From the NCBI GenBank assembly GCA_956465555.1, contig OY101115.1, positions 1,860,001-1,924,000 on the forward strand: 64,000 bases of DNA. The letters are read 5' to 3'. The number at the start of each line of letters is the position of its first letter. The stretch's first letter is position 1. A program made the translations under genes and the position numbers. Positions 52,101-60,420 of the stretch are shown here, piece by piece. The notes beneath the pieces are model-generated. The model searched no databases. It saw nothing but the letters and a program-made list of their open reading frames with translations, and was not told where the DNA came from. Origin of the DNA: Nitzschia sp. pyKryTriq1. Lineage: Eukaryota; Bacillariophyta; Bacillariophyceae; Bacillariales; Bacillariaceae.

Positions 52101-53914
52101 AGGCTCACCCGATCCACCATGTGGAAGCGCCTCGAGAGGACAAGAAGCTGGATGAGCTGGTCGAGCTGAAAGACAGACTGATCGAGAAGCTCAGATCACG
52201 GGCTCAAGGAACGAGCTCGGAGCGGTCCACTTCAAATACTCATGAGAAAGACAAGTGGACCATTTCTAGCTCATCCAAACAGTACTTCAAACAAGCAGCG
52301 CCCATCGCACTGGAAGCTGAAAGTAAATCTCGGTCGCAACTCATTGCCTCGCAGATGGCGTCTCATGGCCCTGAATTCTGGCAAACCAGTCATCTAGTGG
52401 AGCCCCTTGTTTCAATGTCTCAGGTCATGGTAGAATTGGATTTTTTCCACGAGACGCAGCAAAAGCAGAATGCAGCACATTTGACATTTGGAAGATTGGG
52501 AAACCGTTTGAGACTGACGAACTCTTGTCCCAATTTTTACCTTCCCGACTGGCGGTGGATCTGTGCGTTGAATGGTGGTGGTGCGGACTACTCCGATGCC
52601 TATGTGTCAACCGCCATGGATAAACCTGCCCCAGGCGAAAGTCAATTCCACATGGTTGGTTCTATCGATGCGCTAGCCTTTCACGGGAGTGGAGTTCACG
52701 TAGCCGAACGGTATGACGAATCCAAGAAGTGCCCAATTGTGCAAGCTCAGGCCAAAACGAAAAGTAGTGGTACGCCTAACCCTGATGCAGTGCAAATGGG
52801 ACAATTTAAGGATGCAATCGACATGGGTGGAAAACTCGGGAAATTCGAAGTCTCGGCCTTTCCAGAGGGAAGTGGCTTTTTCATTCAGCGTATTGTCAGT
52901 GGTGAGACGCTAGCTGCGACTCTAATCTATGATGAAAGGTCCAAAGCGTCCGATACGCCATATGTAATGGTATACGCCACAACCCCGGTCCTAGAAGAAA
53001 TCCAGGAAGACGGATCCAATGGTTACCATGAGAGAGCGGGTGCGGACGACCGAGAGTCGATTGAAAGATCTGTGGTCATGGCCGACGTTTCAGGGAATTC
53101 ATTTTCCTGTCAAGTAGAGGTGATACTCAGGGAGAAGCCAACGGAACCATTACCAGAGGAGGGATCGACTGAAACGTGCATGCTTGAAAACGAAGGAAGC
53201 GATTCAGAAACAGTCATGGCAAGCTATCCTTGTGCTCCTGCCATGTTCGGCCCAGCACACATGGCGGAACTTGCGGGTCAAGACGGAATCGTGATAGAGT
53301 CGACTTACATTCGGAGACCAGATGAGAATGGAGGATACGGATGTCAGCTTTCCCCAGAATCTGCTAGTGAGAGTCAACCTAACGTGGGTGATGGCGACGT
53401 TGCTGGATCCATCAACCTGGTCCATCGTGGAGTTTGCACATTCGAACAAAAGGCGTACCTTCAGAAGAATTCTTTCCATGCTGAAGCTGTTATTGTTATC
53501 AACAGCGAGGAAGATGAACTCTTCGTCATGTCTGGGGGCGGTAGCACTTCTCCCGGGCCACTGACTAGCTCTGATTTCCCGCCCACGGTTCTCATCACAG
53601 GAGCAGACGGAAAGGATTTGTGTTTCCTAACTGAAACCATGGAAATTCAAGAAGAATCTGAACTACTGGTGAGAATATCAATCACGAGAGACCAAGCTCA
53701 GATCATCGAGAGCAACAAGGAATTGGCTGTCCGCGACAACATATTTTGGCCAGCAGTTCGTGCGAGGCCCGACGCTATTCAGATATTCGCGAAAGGGGGC
53801 TGGGCGGTCCACGCGATGCAACGAAATTTGGAAAGCAAAAACGCGGCGGCGGAGTGGCAATTGTTCTTGCTGGCTCACAATGCTTGGGTCCAACCAGAAG
53901 CAGAAGATCTCTAG
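49106..53914 (+). CDS. EDEM-type GH47 mannosidase fused to an MRH lectin domain and a PA domain
   Basis: A single exon of 1602 residues. A signal/anchor helix (22-38) precedes a low-complexity Ser/Thr region. An MRH domain at about 195-350 resembles OS-9/Yos9: YWSFEWC, the sugar-contact Q (IVMQ), NGDPC, R (NRRMTVVLR), E (EEPQEC) and Y (CRYLIHV). A Ser-repeat linker leads to the GH47 domain (about 450-1000) with AFPASDIKPMTC, VFETNIRVLGG, IGSNSDSFYEYLI, LRPELLESAY and TTEAHP. A PA domain (about 1425-1520) has GVCTFEQKA and AEAVIVIN. EDEM3 shows the GH47-PA order; the N-terminal MRH is unusual. It should trim and recognise N-glycans on misfolded ER proteins. The C-terminus (EAEDL) is not a KDEL/HDEL signal. 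Confidence 0.9.
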   Translation: MRNLASKCRNINGGLPCSHRILWLLVVAALLLTTTSTTSSSATASESNGNDMDGSSNNDNKNNAETTTTTPTTTLLSSLWQTFKQTMEMTSSALSSSSSFHHQRATASSRGGGVESGHPSSARTVLSSRRIALVKKTLQEHYTQQLVDSSPHLDKYHTQQQQEKRRQEQIHAQDTKAQSNTRQANRRPLRWNEGVESGCYFFSESIGAYWSFEWCPESIVMQGLRTKDNMVQVKHILGVFEPLVVDGSSSSSSSGTDAGAPPHAQKFARQVQVKYPNAQRIEFYHNGDPCGKRGTVGPSNRRMTVVLRHDRNSRFCAGDWADSLTDLAIESVEEPQECRYLIHVCGPSTSSQADTTSTTTSYQDDETRTEESKSSSSSSSSSSSSTKTTKTREPITQSDAKELNQTIAHIQQTLQTYLRESSADTRRKNNPDRTTSLHIGLPPLPQSRIQSNLILLQNMFQHAYDSYMYNAFPASDIKPMTCQPASFDLVKIPGLTLIDSLDTLVVFGNYTEFARAVERLRGLHKNMLEENGGGLFALNQNVSVFETNIRVLGGLLSAHQMAEAYLSQKVLKRNVWSKEDKMVLVGTIPTATPETECPASGDDDDGSSKVDKTSLPKKCSVASSLLECQADAATQPKATTTCRNITLKFWEYDGILLELAQDIGDRLLPAFETKTGIPYGTVNLISGIPRGETTIASLAGGGTLSLEMELLSRLTGNAEYGKAAKLATRALWMRRSELDLVGKHICTHRGEWTETLSGIGSNSDSFYEYLIKHHTLFPEDYDFWLQLVSTYGGIYNETRLGEWYGDVDYYRGKSNGGAARRVFESLMAFYPGMQVLLGELTPAARSLNSFFLVREHLGFLPERFNYAFWKVDTGGGHHFLRPELLESAYFQHRASKGFLQQFRNSSTMGSSGWQWAADFALHALEESTKTVCGYASLKSVSPTTTGDILRQGRSKTTSNMMDEMPSFFLSETLKYLYLMFDENNVLHTDKDRDWVFTTEAHPIHHVEAPREDKKLDELVELKDRLIEKLRSRAQGTSSERSTSNTHEKDKWTISSSSKQYFKQAAPIALEAESKSRSQLIASQMASHGPEFWQTSHLVEPLVSMSQVMVELDFFHETQQKQNAAHLTFGRLGNRLRLTNSCPNFYLPDWRWICALNGGGADYSDAYVSTAMDKPAPGESQFHMVGSIDALAFHGSGVHVAERYDESKKCPIVQAQAKTKSSGTPNPDAVQMGQFKDAIDMGGKLGKFEVSAFPEGSGFFIQRIVSGETLAATLIYDERSKASDTPYVMVYATTPVLEEIQEDGSNGYHERAGADDRESIERSVVMADVSGNSFSCQVEVILREKPTEPLPEEGSTETCMLENEGSDSETVMASYPCAPAMFGPAHMAELAGQDGIVIESTYIRRPDENGGYGCQLSPESASESQPNVGDGDVAGSINLVHRGVCTFEQKAYLQKNSFHAEAVIVINSEEDELFVMSGGGSTSPGPLTSSDFPPTVLITGADGKDLCFLTETMEIQEESELLVRISITRDQAQIIESNKELAVRDNIFWPAVRARPDAIQIFAKGGWAVHAMQRNLESKNAAAEWQLFLLAHNAWVQPEAEDL

Positions 53915-54127
53915 CCTCACCAGAGCATTTACGAGTACTCGTACTCTACTGCTGGGTAGATGGGCTCCTTAAAGATCCACTAATAATATCGGATTCAGTT
54001 ATAGCACAGTTTGCTAGTACCAGTCCAAAATGCACGGACAATTCCATTCAAGACCTATTGGTGTCCTTATTGCTTTTGAGTCTGTGGATTAGTTGTTACA
54101 ACCTTGACTTGAGTCATACTTGTGGAT

Positions 54128-55385
54128 TTAGAGAAAGAACAAGACCAGCGACAGTGCGATGACTGCCATCCCAGCAATAAACGAATTCGTCACAACCGTG
54201 TCCTCTGGATCATAAAAGTGAGCCGTCGGTATTAGTTCCCGAACGCTGATGATCACCATCATGCCGGCCACAATACCGAAGAGCGCGCCATACACCTGTT
54301 GAGAAAAGAGGCTTGATAGAATAAGCCAACCTAGCACGGCGGCAATAATTTCGGAAGCTCCCGACAAGAGGGCCCAGAGGAAGGCATTCATTCGCTTTCC
54401 CGTGGCATAAAAGATGGGTAGGGCGACGCACAGGCCTTCTGGAATGTTGTGGATAGCAATGGCCACTGCCAGCACCGAACCAACCTTGGGATCATCGACA
54501 GCGGCTACAAAGGTTGCCAGACCCTCTGGAAAGTTGTGCAGACCAATGGCTATGGCGGTATTCATTCCCATTTTCACCAAACGTTTATTCTCTTCGGTTA
54601 TCTTTTGGTCGGCCTCCCCGGATCCTTCAGTGGCTGGAGCAGTTGGGTCCTCTACTTTGCCATCTTGCAAAGGCAGATTGTCCATGAAATCATCTTCAAT
54701 ATCATTATCCAAATCTAAATTTTCCTCGATATCACCATCAACATCAGCATCAACATCAGCATCGTCGTTATCATCCTCACCCTCTGACATTTCATGCTGG
54801 ATTACACTCGCCATTCTGTGGAATGTATTGAGTTGCTCGATTGGATCCTTGACGCAACAAGGTGGCTGGAAACCAAGTTCCGTTGCCGATTCATTGAGAT
54901 CCTTCCGGGTCGTCTTGTGCTTATGACCTTGGTCTTTGTTATCAATATCGTGTGGAGTCCCCGTGGCATCGTGATGATGGCCGTGCCCCCCGAGCAGCCA
55001 TGACACAAGGAGATTTAATAACTGACCGAGTAAAACTACGAGTTAGAACAACATCAACAACACCAAGATCAAGACCACATCAACATGAATAGATGGCGGT
55101 AGACTGACTCACCATCATGATACCAACACCCGAAAAGAAGCAGAGCGTCGCATATGCATAGGCCTTTCCTTCCTCCAACCCTGCGTTCTCAAAGGCAGTA
55201 CGTGACTTTCCAAAAATTTCAATAAAGGAAACGTAGCACATGACACCAGCCGAAAACCCCAGTGATGACGCGAGCACTCTCCGGGATGCCAATTTGACAA
55301 TCGAAGGGAAGAACACCACCGCCGCTCCAATACCCGTGGAGGCACTGGCTGCAATGACCAGTCCGAAGGCAATAGCAACTGTCAT
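54128..55385 (-). CDS. ZIP-family (SLC39) zinc/metal transporter
   Basis: Two exons, 55113-55385 and 54128-55021 (91-nt intron, phase 0), give 388 residues. Transmembrane helices 1-3 lie in the first ~100 residues. A loop from about 103 to 240 is rich in His (GGHGHHH, GHKHK) and in Asp/Glu, suited to metal sensing. Helices IV and V hold the metal-site motifs HNFPEG (253-258) and HNIPEG (282-287). The sequence pattern is closest to the bacterial ZupT and GufA/ZIP11-like branch. It should move Zn2+ or similar ions into the cytosol. Confidence 0.92.
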
Positions 55386-56360
55386 GGTTACAACGCTTTG
55401 GCTTTCAGTTGGATATTGCAGTAGACACGAGCAACGTTGTTGTCGAAAAGATATTGATGATTCTTCCTTTCAAACAAACCGATGGCTGATGACATACAAC
55501 AACTGGGCAATATGTATTTTTAGGCCTATCCGTTTCGCTCTACTCGCAATAATGTCGCTCTCTATTGGCAGATCGACGACAGCTAGATGGCGGTAAAAAC
55601 GAGAAACAAAACGAGAATGAAAAGGCTCCCCGCTCCCGCCCGGTGCCCGCGGTGCGCATTCGGTTTTTTGCCATCGGCGTAGTTTCGGATGAGGAAGAAC
55701 AAAAAGCTGCTCGGCGGGCATGTTCGTACTCGTACCGTTACGTACGGTACTGCACGAGTAGTCTGCACGTAATAAAGCTCGAGCAAAATAAAAGTCGGCA
55801 AAACCCGATCTTTGGTGATGTTGACCTTTTTTGCTGTGGCACCTCTTGCTTGAAGTTCATTGCCTTGTCGTGGATCTATCTGTACGACGTCCGAATATGT
55901 CAATCGAAATACCTAAATGTGCCCTTTTTCTATGATTTTTGATAAAAGGAGGTAAATATTTTTTATTATTATTTTTTGTCCGGCGTAAAAAATCGACTTG
56001 GAATAGCCGATGATGAGGATTCCGGATTCCTTCTCTTCGATTCGTCCTGACGCCCGGACGACGCGCGTCATGCGTTTCGTGCGTTTCGTGCGTTTCGTGC
56101 GTTTCGTGCGTTTCGTGCGTCGTGCGTCGCGTACGTAACGGTCACATTGGTCGTCGTTGTCTACGATTAAAAAAAATCGTCGGCAAACTTTCAAACCCAA
56201 AAGTCACGCCGCTCACTTCTAAACCGCACAACATAATTATTGATTATTGATCGCCACACTGAGCACACCGGTACTACAGTATTCATTCCGACTGCTTGTC
56301 GACCAACTGTTCTTTGTTTTCATTCATTGATTCGTCGATTCATTCGAAATCATCGTCACC
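55386..56360. other. Intergenic region with GTAC words and a 9-bp tandem repeat
   Basis: Divergent region between the ZIP gene and RanGAP. It has GTACTCGTACCGTTACGTACGG words at 55726-55760. No gene is supported. Confidence 0.45.
56072..56116. repeat. Five tandem copies of GCGTTTCGT
   Basis: A 9-bp unit repeated five times perfectly, followed by shorter GCGTCGT variants. It lies about 245 bp upstream of the RanGAP start. Confidence 0.75.
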
Positions 56361-57721
56361 ATGAAAATCCAACTATTTGCGGGTGGAAAGCGGGAGAAAG
56401 TCTCCAAGGAAAAGGCGCAGGCCTTGGTGGAGCGATGGACACGTGAACTGGAGGGAAAAGACGGCGCCTCTTGCGTCGACATCAGCTGCCTCTCCTGGAC
56501 GCAAGAAGCCTTTGAAATCATTCAGCCCTTTCTGGAGAAGATCGCACCTCACGTCAAGTACTGCAACTTTGCCGATATCATTGCGGGTCTCATGACCGAA
56601 GAAGGCCTGGCCGTCACGGAATCTCTAGCTCGCACGTTTGCGAAAGCTCCTCTCAGCGACATTGACCTTTCCGACAATGCCATGGGGCCACGCGGTCTCA
56701 TCCGAGTCGAATCCATGATCGCGAACGCCCCGCTACAACGTCTGTACCTTTCCAACTGTGGACTCAGCTCTGAGAGCATGGAATATCTTCTGAACTGGTT
56801 CACTGCCGACAACAATCGAATCGCTAGCAACATGAAAGTGCTCGTCATCGATCGGAATATGCTCGGCACAGCTGGTGCGGAAGTAGTGGGAAAAATCATC
56901 GGTCACTGTCCAAAGCTCGAATACTTTTCGTATTTGGGTTGTCGAACTCAGGAGGGTACCATGTATCTGGCGAATGGTCTCAAAACGATGGTGAAAAGTA
57001 CCGACCGACACCCTTTGCGTCGACTGGAGCTTGATGATTGCAACTTTGGGGAAGAAGACGACCCAGCGTATGTGCCACTAGCCGAGGCGTTGGAAGGATG
57101 CTCTCAGATGCGGCACCTAGATCTGACTGATGCCAAGTTGGAAACTGAAGGTCTGGAAAAGGTTCTTGGCGCGCTTTCTACAGCAGAGGTTGGATTGACC
57201 CATCTCGGTCTCGGTGAGTACATACTATGATACAAACTGTTCATATTTCGAGTCTATTTTCTCGTAGTGCTGACACCAGTTCTATTCTATGTTTTCTTTC
57301 TCGCGCAGATGGCGGTGGCGAATTTGGTGAAGAAGGAGCCAAGATCCTCGCCAAATTTTTGGAGACCCAGGCGACGACCTTGACATGCCTCAAATGTTCC
57401 TTCAACGAACTTGGTGACAGTGCCGTTCCGATTCTTCTGGAACCATTCGGAGCATTACGATGTCCTTTGGTGGAACTTCATTTGGAATGCAATGAATTGG
57501 AGAAGGAAAGCCTGAATGCTTTGGTTCGCGCCAATCTGCCATGTCTAAAAAAACTCAACGTTGTAGACAACGATGAACTGCCCAAGCGTCACTTACGAAA
57601 AAAATATGGAGATGTTTTGGTCGTGGGCGATGATGATGACGAAGAAGAAGACGAGGAAGAAGGCGACAACACAGATATTGACGAGCTGATCCTGGGGTTC
57701 AAGAATACAAAGCTCACTTGA
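56361..57721 (+). CDS. Ran GTPase-activating protein (RanGAP), leucine-rich repeat
   Basis: Two exons, 56361-57213 and 57309-57721 (95-nt intron, phase 1), give 421 residues. Leucine-rich repeats run from about residue 95 to 380 with RanGAP-type units: SDIDLSDNAMGPRGL, LQRLYLSNCGL, MKVLVIDRNMLG and LRRLELDDCNF. The tail is very acidic (DDDDEEEDEEEGD) as in yeast and plant RanGAPs. There is no WPP or SUMO-targeting domain. RanGAP stimulates GTP hydrolysis by cytosolic Ran and keeps the nuclear transport gradient. Confidence 0.85.
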
Positions 57722-58988
57722 GTTGTAGTTCTGGACTTGGACAGCAGTATTTACGAATTCTGGCTGACTGCTGACTGACTGACAGACTGAAGAATATACC
57801 AACCTGCATTGGCTATTGTAGGCATGTACCGGTATGCTCCTCTACTCTAGAGTACAGCAAGCTAAGCTACTTTAGCTGGTACTCTACGTTCTGATATTAG
57901 AATGATCTGTTTTGGAAGTGTATTTTTTACTTCGTGTTGGCGTGATGGTCTGTCGTGTATTCATTTTTGGGACCAGTTTGGGGTCCCCCAAATATCAATC
58001 CCCCCTTGCTTGAAAGATGTACCGGTATTTCAGTATGAATATGGTGGTGCCAGGCTCTACGCGTCTGATTTGTGAGAAGTTGATAGATGGAGGCGTCGGG
58101 CCTCTCGCTGTGATTATAATATATTCCCGTTGTACCTACGTATGGTGCATGGTGTTTGATCCTACGTACCCCGAAATAGACATGTCAGTCTTCAAGGAGT
58201 GGTGTGATTGGAAGGAGTTCTACGGCGATGTCAAGGAGGCAAAGCCGCGGAATGCGACTACCCCTCGGCCCTCGGGGCAAGGAAGTTGACTTGCGTATTA
58301 AGGAGGCGTTGCGCAATGGCGAACTTGCCGGGACCATTAGTTATGTTTTGACCTGCGCAGACGCGCGACAGGTTCTCCATGAACTTGAGCCATTGTTCCG
58401 GAATACCGGTTCCGAAGAAGGGAACCGAGAGTTCGTACAGTGGACTGCTGTCATCGGTTGGGTTGTTATGAAGCTTGTACGTCAGGTACTCACCTTTTTC
58501 AAGTGGAGGGTTCTCGACGCGCTCCAAAGAAGGACAATGTGCTGTCCACCCTCTTTCTACAAGTACCCTACGGCCACCTACCCGACCTGGCGCTACCAGG
58601 CTCACTGGCGTCAGTCGGGAAGGGAGGCGGCGGGGATAAAGATATGGCGCAGTTCGAAGTCGAGTAGGGTCTTAGGCCAACGAATTTGAAAGACTACACT
58701 AACATTCATCGGTCTATACTGTCCGAGAGAGTTGAGGGCTGGTTGGCGCCTGCGCCAGCGCCGGTGAGAGACGCCTGGCCGTCGTTCAACGCACCCGCTG
58801 TCTTACTCCAACAACGGAAACCCGAACACCGTTCACTAACTGCTCACCTGCATTCTGCATTCCTTTCTTCCCCACTTCCACTCCTTCTTCTTCTTCCTCT
58901 CTCCTCTTGTTCCGACCGACGACATTATCATCATATTATCGCTCGGGACGAGGGACCACAATCCAGCGAACGAACCAACAAACCATCA
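57722..58988. other. Intergenic region carrying a retroelement relic
   Basis: Between RanGAP and phytochelatin synthase. It holds GTAC words near 57825-57890, the copia-like remnant described separately, and no supported host gene. Confidence 0.5.
58130..58310 (+). pseudogene. Degenerate copia-type retrotransposon fragment
   Basis: The plus-strand translation contains MVFDPTYPEID and WKEFYGDVKEA, then after a frame change PRGKEVDLR. These match, in order, the conserved segment just before the RNase H domain in Ty1/copia polyproteins of diatoms. An extra Trp codon and a frameshift between the two parts show decay. No LTRs or other domains are seen nearby, so only a short dead piece of the polyprotein remains. 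Confidence 0.6.
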
Positions 58989-60251
58989 ATGAGGAGGTCT
59001 ACAGCAACCGCTAGCCAGATGGCGTCTCGTCTTTTCTTCCAAAGCAGTGCGACGAGCACAAGCAGCACAAAGAGAATTGCGGCGGTTCTTCGGAGAAATC
59101 TCTCGCAGGGTCCTCCTAGACCGTTCAGTTCAGTGGCGGTCGATCTCGATCCTCTATGGAAGGAATCAACTTCAACGCCGTCGTCGAATGATCCGCACCA
59201 TCGTCATTGTGGCACTTGCACTTGCGAGGATGACGTCGGCGTGCTGGCAGTAGGTCGTGTCAACAACAATGATGACAACAACAACGACAACGTCGACGAC
59301 AAACAAAAAGGAGCTCCTCTCTTTCCTTGCGGCAGTCCCAAGCACGAAAATGATTTTGGTCATTTACCACCGCCACTGCCCGAACCGGTTTATAGTGTCC
59401 ATAAGCGCATCCTTCCCAAATCCCTAGTAGCTCTTTCCTCCAAAGAAGGACGAGAGTATTTAATATCGGCGCTCGTTCACAACACAGCTCAATCGTACTG
59501 GTCCTTGATGGAGCAGTTTGTCAATCAGAGCGATCCCGCCTTTTGTGGGATCACCACGCTCCTCATGATCTTGAACGCCATGTGTGTCGATCCGAATGTG
59601 AGATGGAGAGGTGGATGGCGATTTTTTGGCAGCGAAGACGTATTGTTGGACCGGTGCTGTCTCAGTATGGAAAGAATCAGTCGCGTCGGTGTGACGCTGG
59701 AAGAATTTCGGTTGTTGGCGCGATGTAATGGGCTGGGGGTGGATATGAAACGGCCCTTTCCTTCCGACGATAAAGAAAAGGAAAAAATTCTGAAACAGCA
59801 TCATCGACCATCAGAATTCAAATCGCTCGACTCGTTTCGAGACGACATCAAAACGATTTTAACAACACCCAACAGCAAATCACTCTTGGTGGTTTCTTTT
59901 TCGAGAGCCGCGCTGGACCAAACAGGAGATGGACACTTCTCGCCTATTGCTGCCTACCATGAAGAAACGGATCAAGTGCTCGTTTTGGACGTGGCAAGAT
60001 TTAAATATGCACCTTACTGGGTCCCTGTCAGTGACTTGTATCAGGCCATGCAACCCAAAGATTCAGCCACCAAACGGTCGAGGGGGTGGTTCCTCTTGCA
60101 TCCACCGGAACATCATGCATGCTTGCATCAAACCCAAGAAGTGAGACGGCCGGCAGAATTAGTGCCTGTCGTTGGGGATCCCGATGTCTGTCCTGTGGGC
60201 CGTGTCAAGGTGGAGTATTGTGAAGCCAATCCTGATCGAAAGCGGCGTTAA
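58989..60251 (+). CDS. PCS: Phytochelatin synthase with organelle-type leader
   Basis: A single exon of 420 residues from the ATG at 58989; the frame is open further upstream to 58686 but that part looks like leader DNA. The papain-like catalytic triad of phytochelatin synthase is visible: Cys186 (PAFCGITTLLMILNA), His316 (GDGHFSPIAAYH) and Asp334 (LVLDVARFKYAPYWV). The last two are 18 residues apart, as in plants. The first ~60 residues are Ser/Arg-rich without acidic residues and suggest a mitochondrial or plastid address. The enzyme joins glutathione units into metal-chelating phytochelatins under Cd or Zn stress. Confidence 0.92.
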   Translation: MRRSTATASQMASRLFFQSSATSTSSTKRIAAVLRRNLSQGPPRPFSSVAVDLDPLWKESTSTPSSNDPHHRHCGTCTCEDDVGVLAVGRVNNNDDNNNDNVDDKQKGAPLFPCGSPKHENDFGHLPPPLPEPVYSVHKRILPKSLVALSSKEGREYLISALVHNTAQSYWSLMEQFVNQSDPAFCGITTLLMILNAMCVDPNVRWRGGWRFFGSEDVLLDRCCLSMERISRVGVTLEEFRLLARCNGLGVDMKRPFPSDDKEKEKILKQHHRPSEFKSLDSFRDDIKTILTTPNSKSLLVVSFSRAALDQTGDGHFSPIAAYHEETDQVLVLDVARFKYAPYWVPVSDLYQAMQPKDSATKRSRGWFLLHPPEHHACLHQTQEVRRPAELVPVVGDPDVCPVGRVKVEYCEANPDRKRR

Positions 60252-60420
60252 AAACAAAGAAAATCACCAACCAACAGGAACGACATGAACAGCTAATGAC
60301 AGGCTACAGTACAGTATTAGAATGCAGCTAAAAATAAGTATAGAGACTAGAGACCGAGCAGAGCTAGAGCCATAGAAACTACAGTGCGTCCTACCGGTAG
60401 GCGATTGTGGTACTGTCTGT

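Noticed and set aside
58310-58700. Continuation of the copia relic as a functional polyprotein
   Set aside because: Downstream frames no longer resemble RNase H and contain unrelated sequence, so only the short segment is supported.
58686-58988. Upstream extension of phytochelatin synthase to an ATG at 58686
   Set aside because: The extension is Pro/Leu/Ser-rich and overlaps leader-like DNA; the ATG at 58989 gives a normal organelle leader and length.
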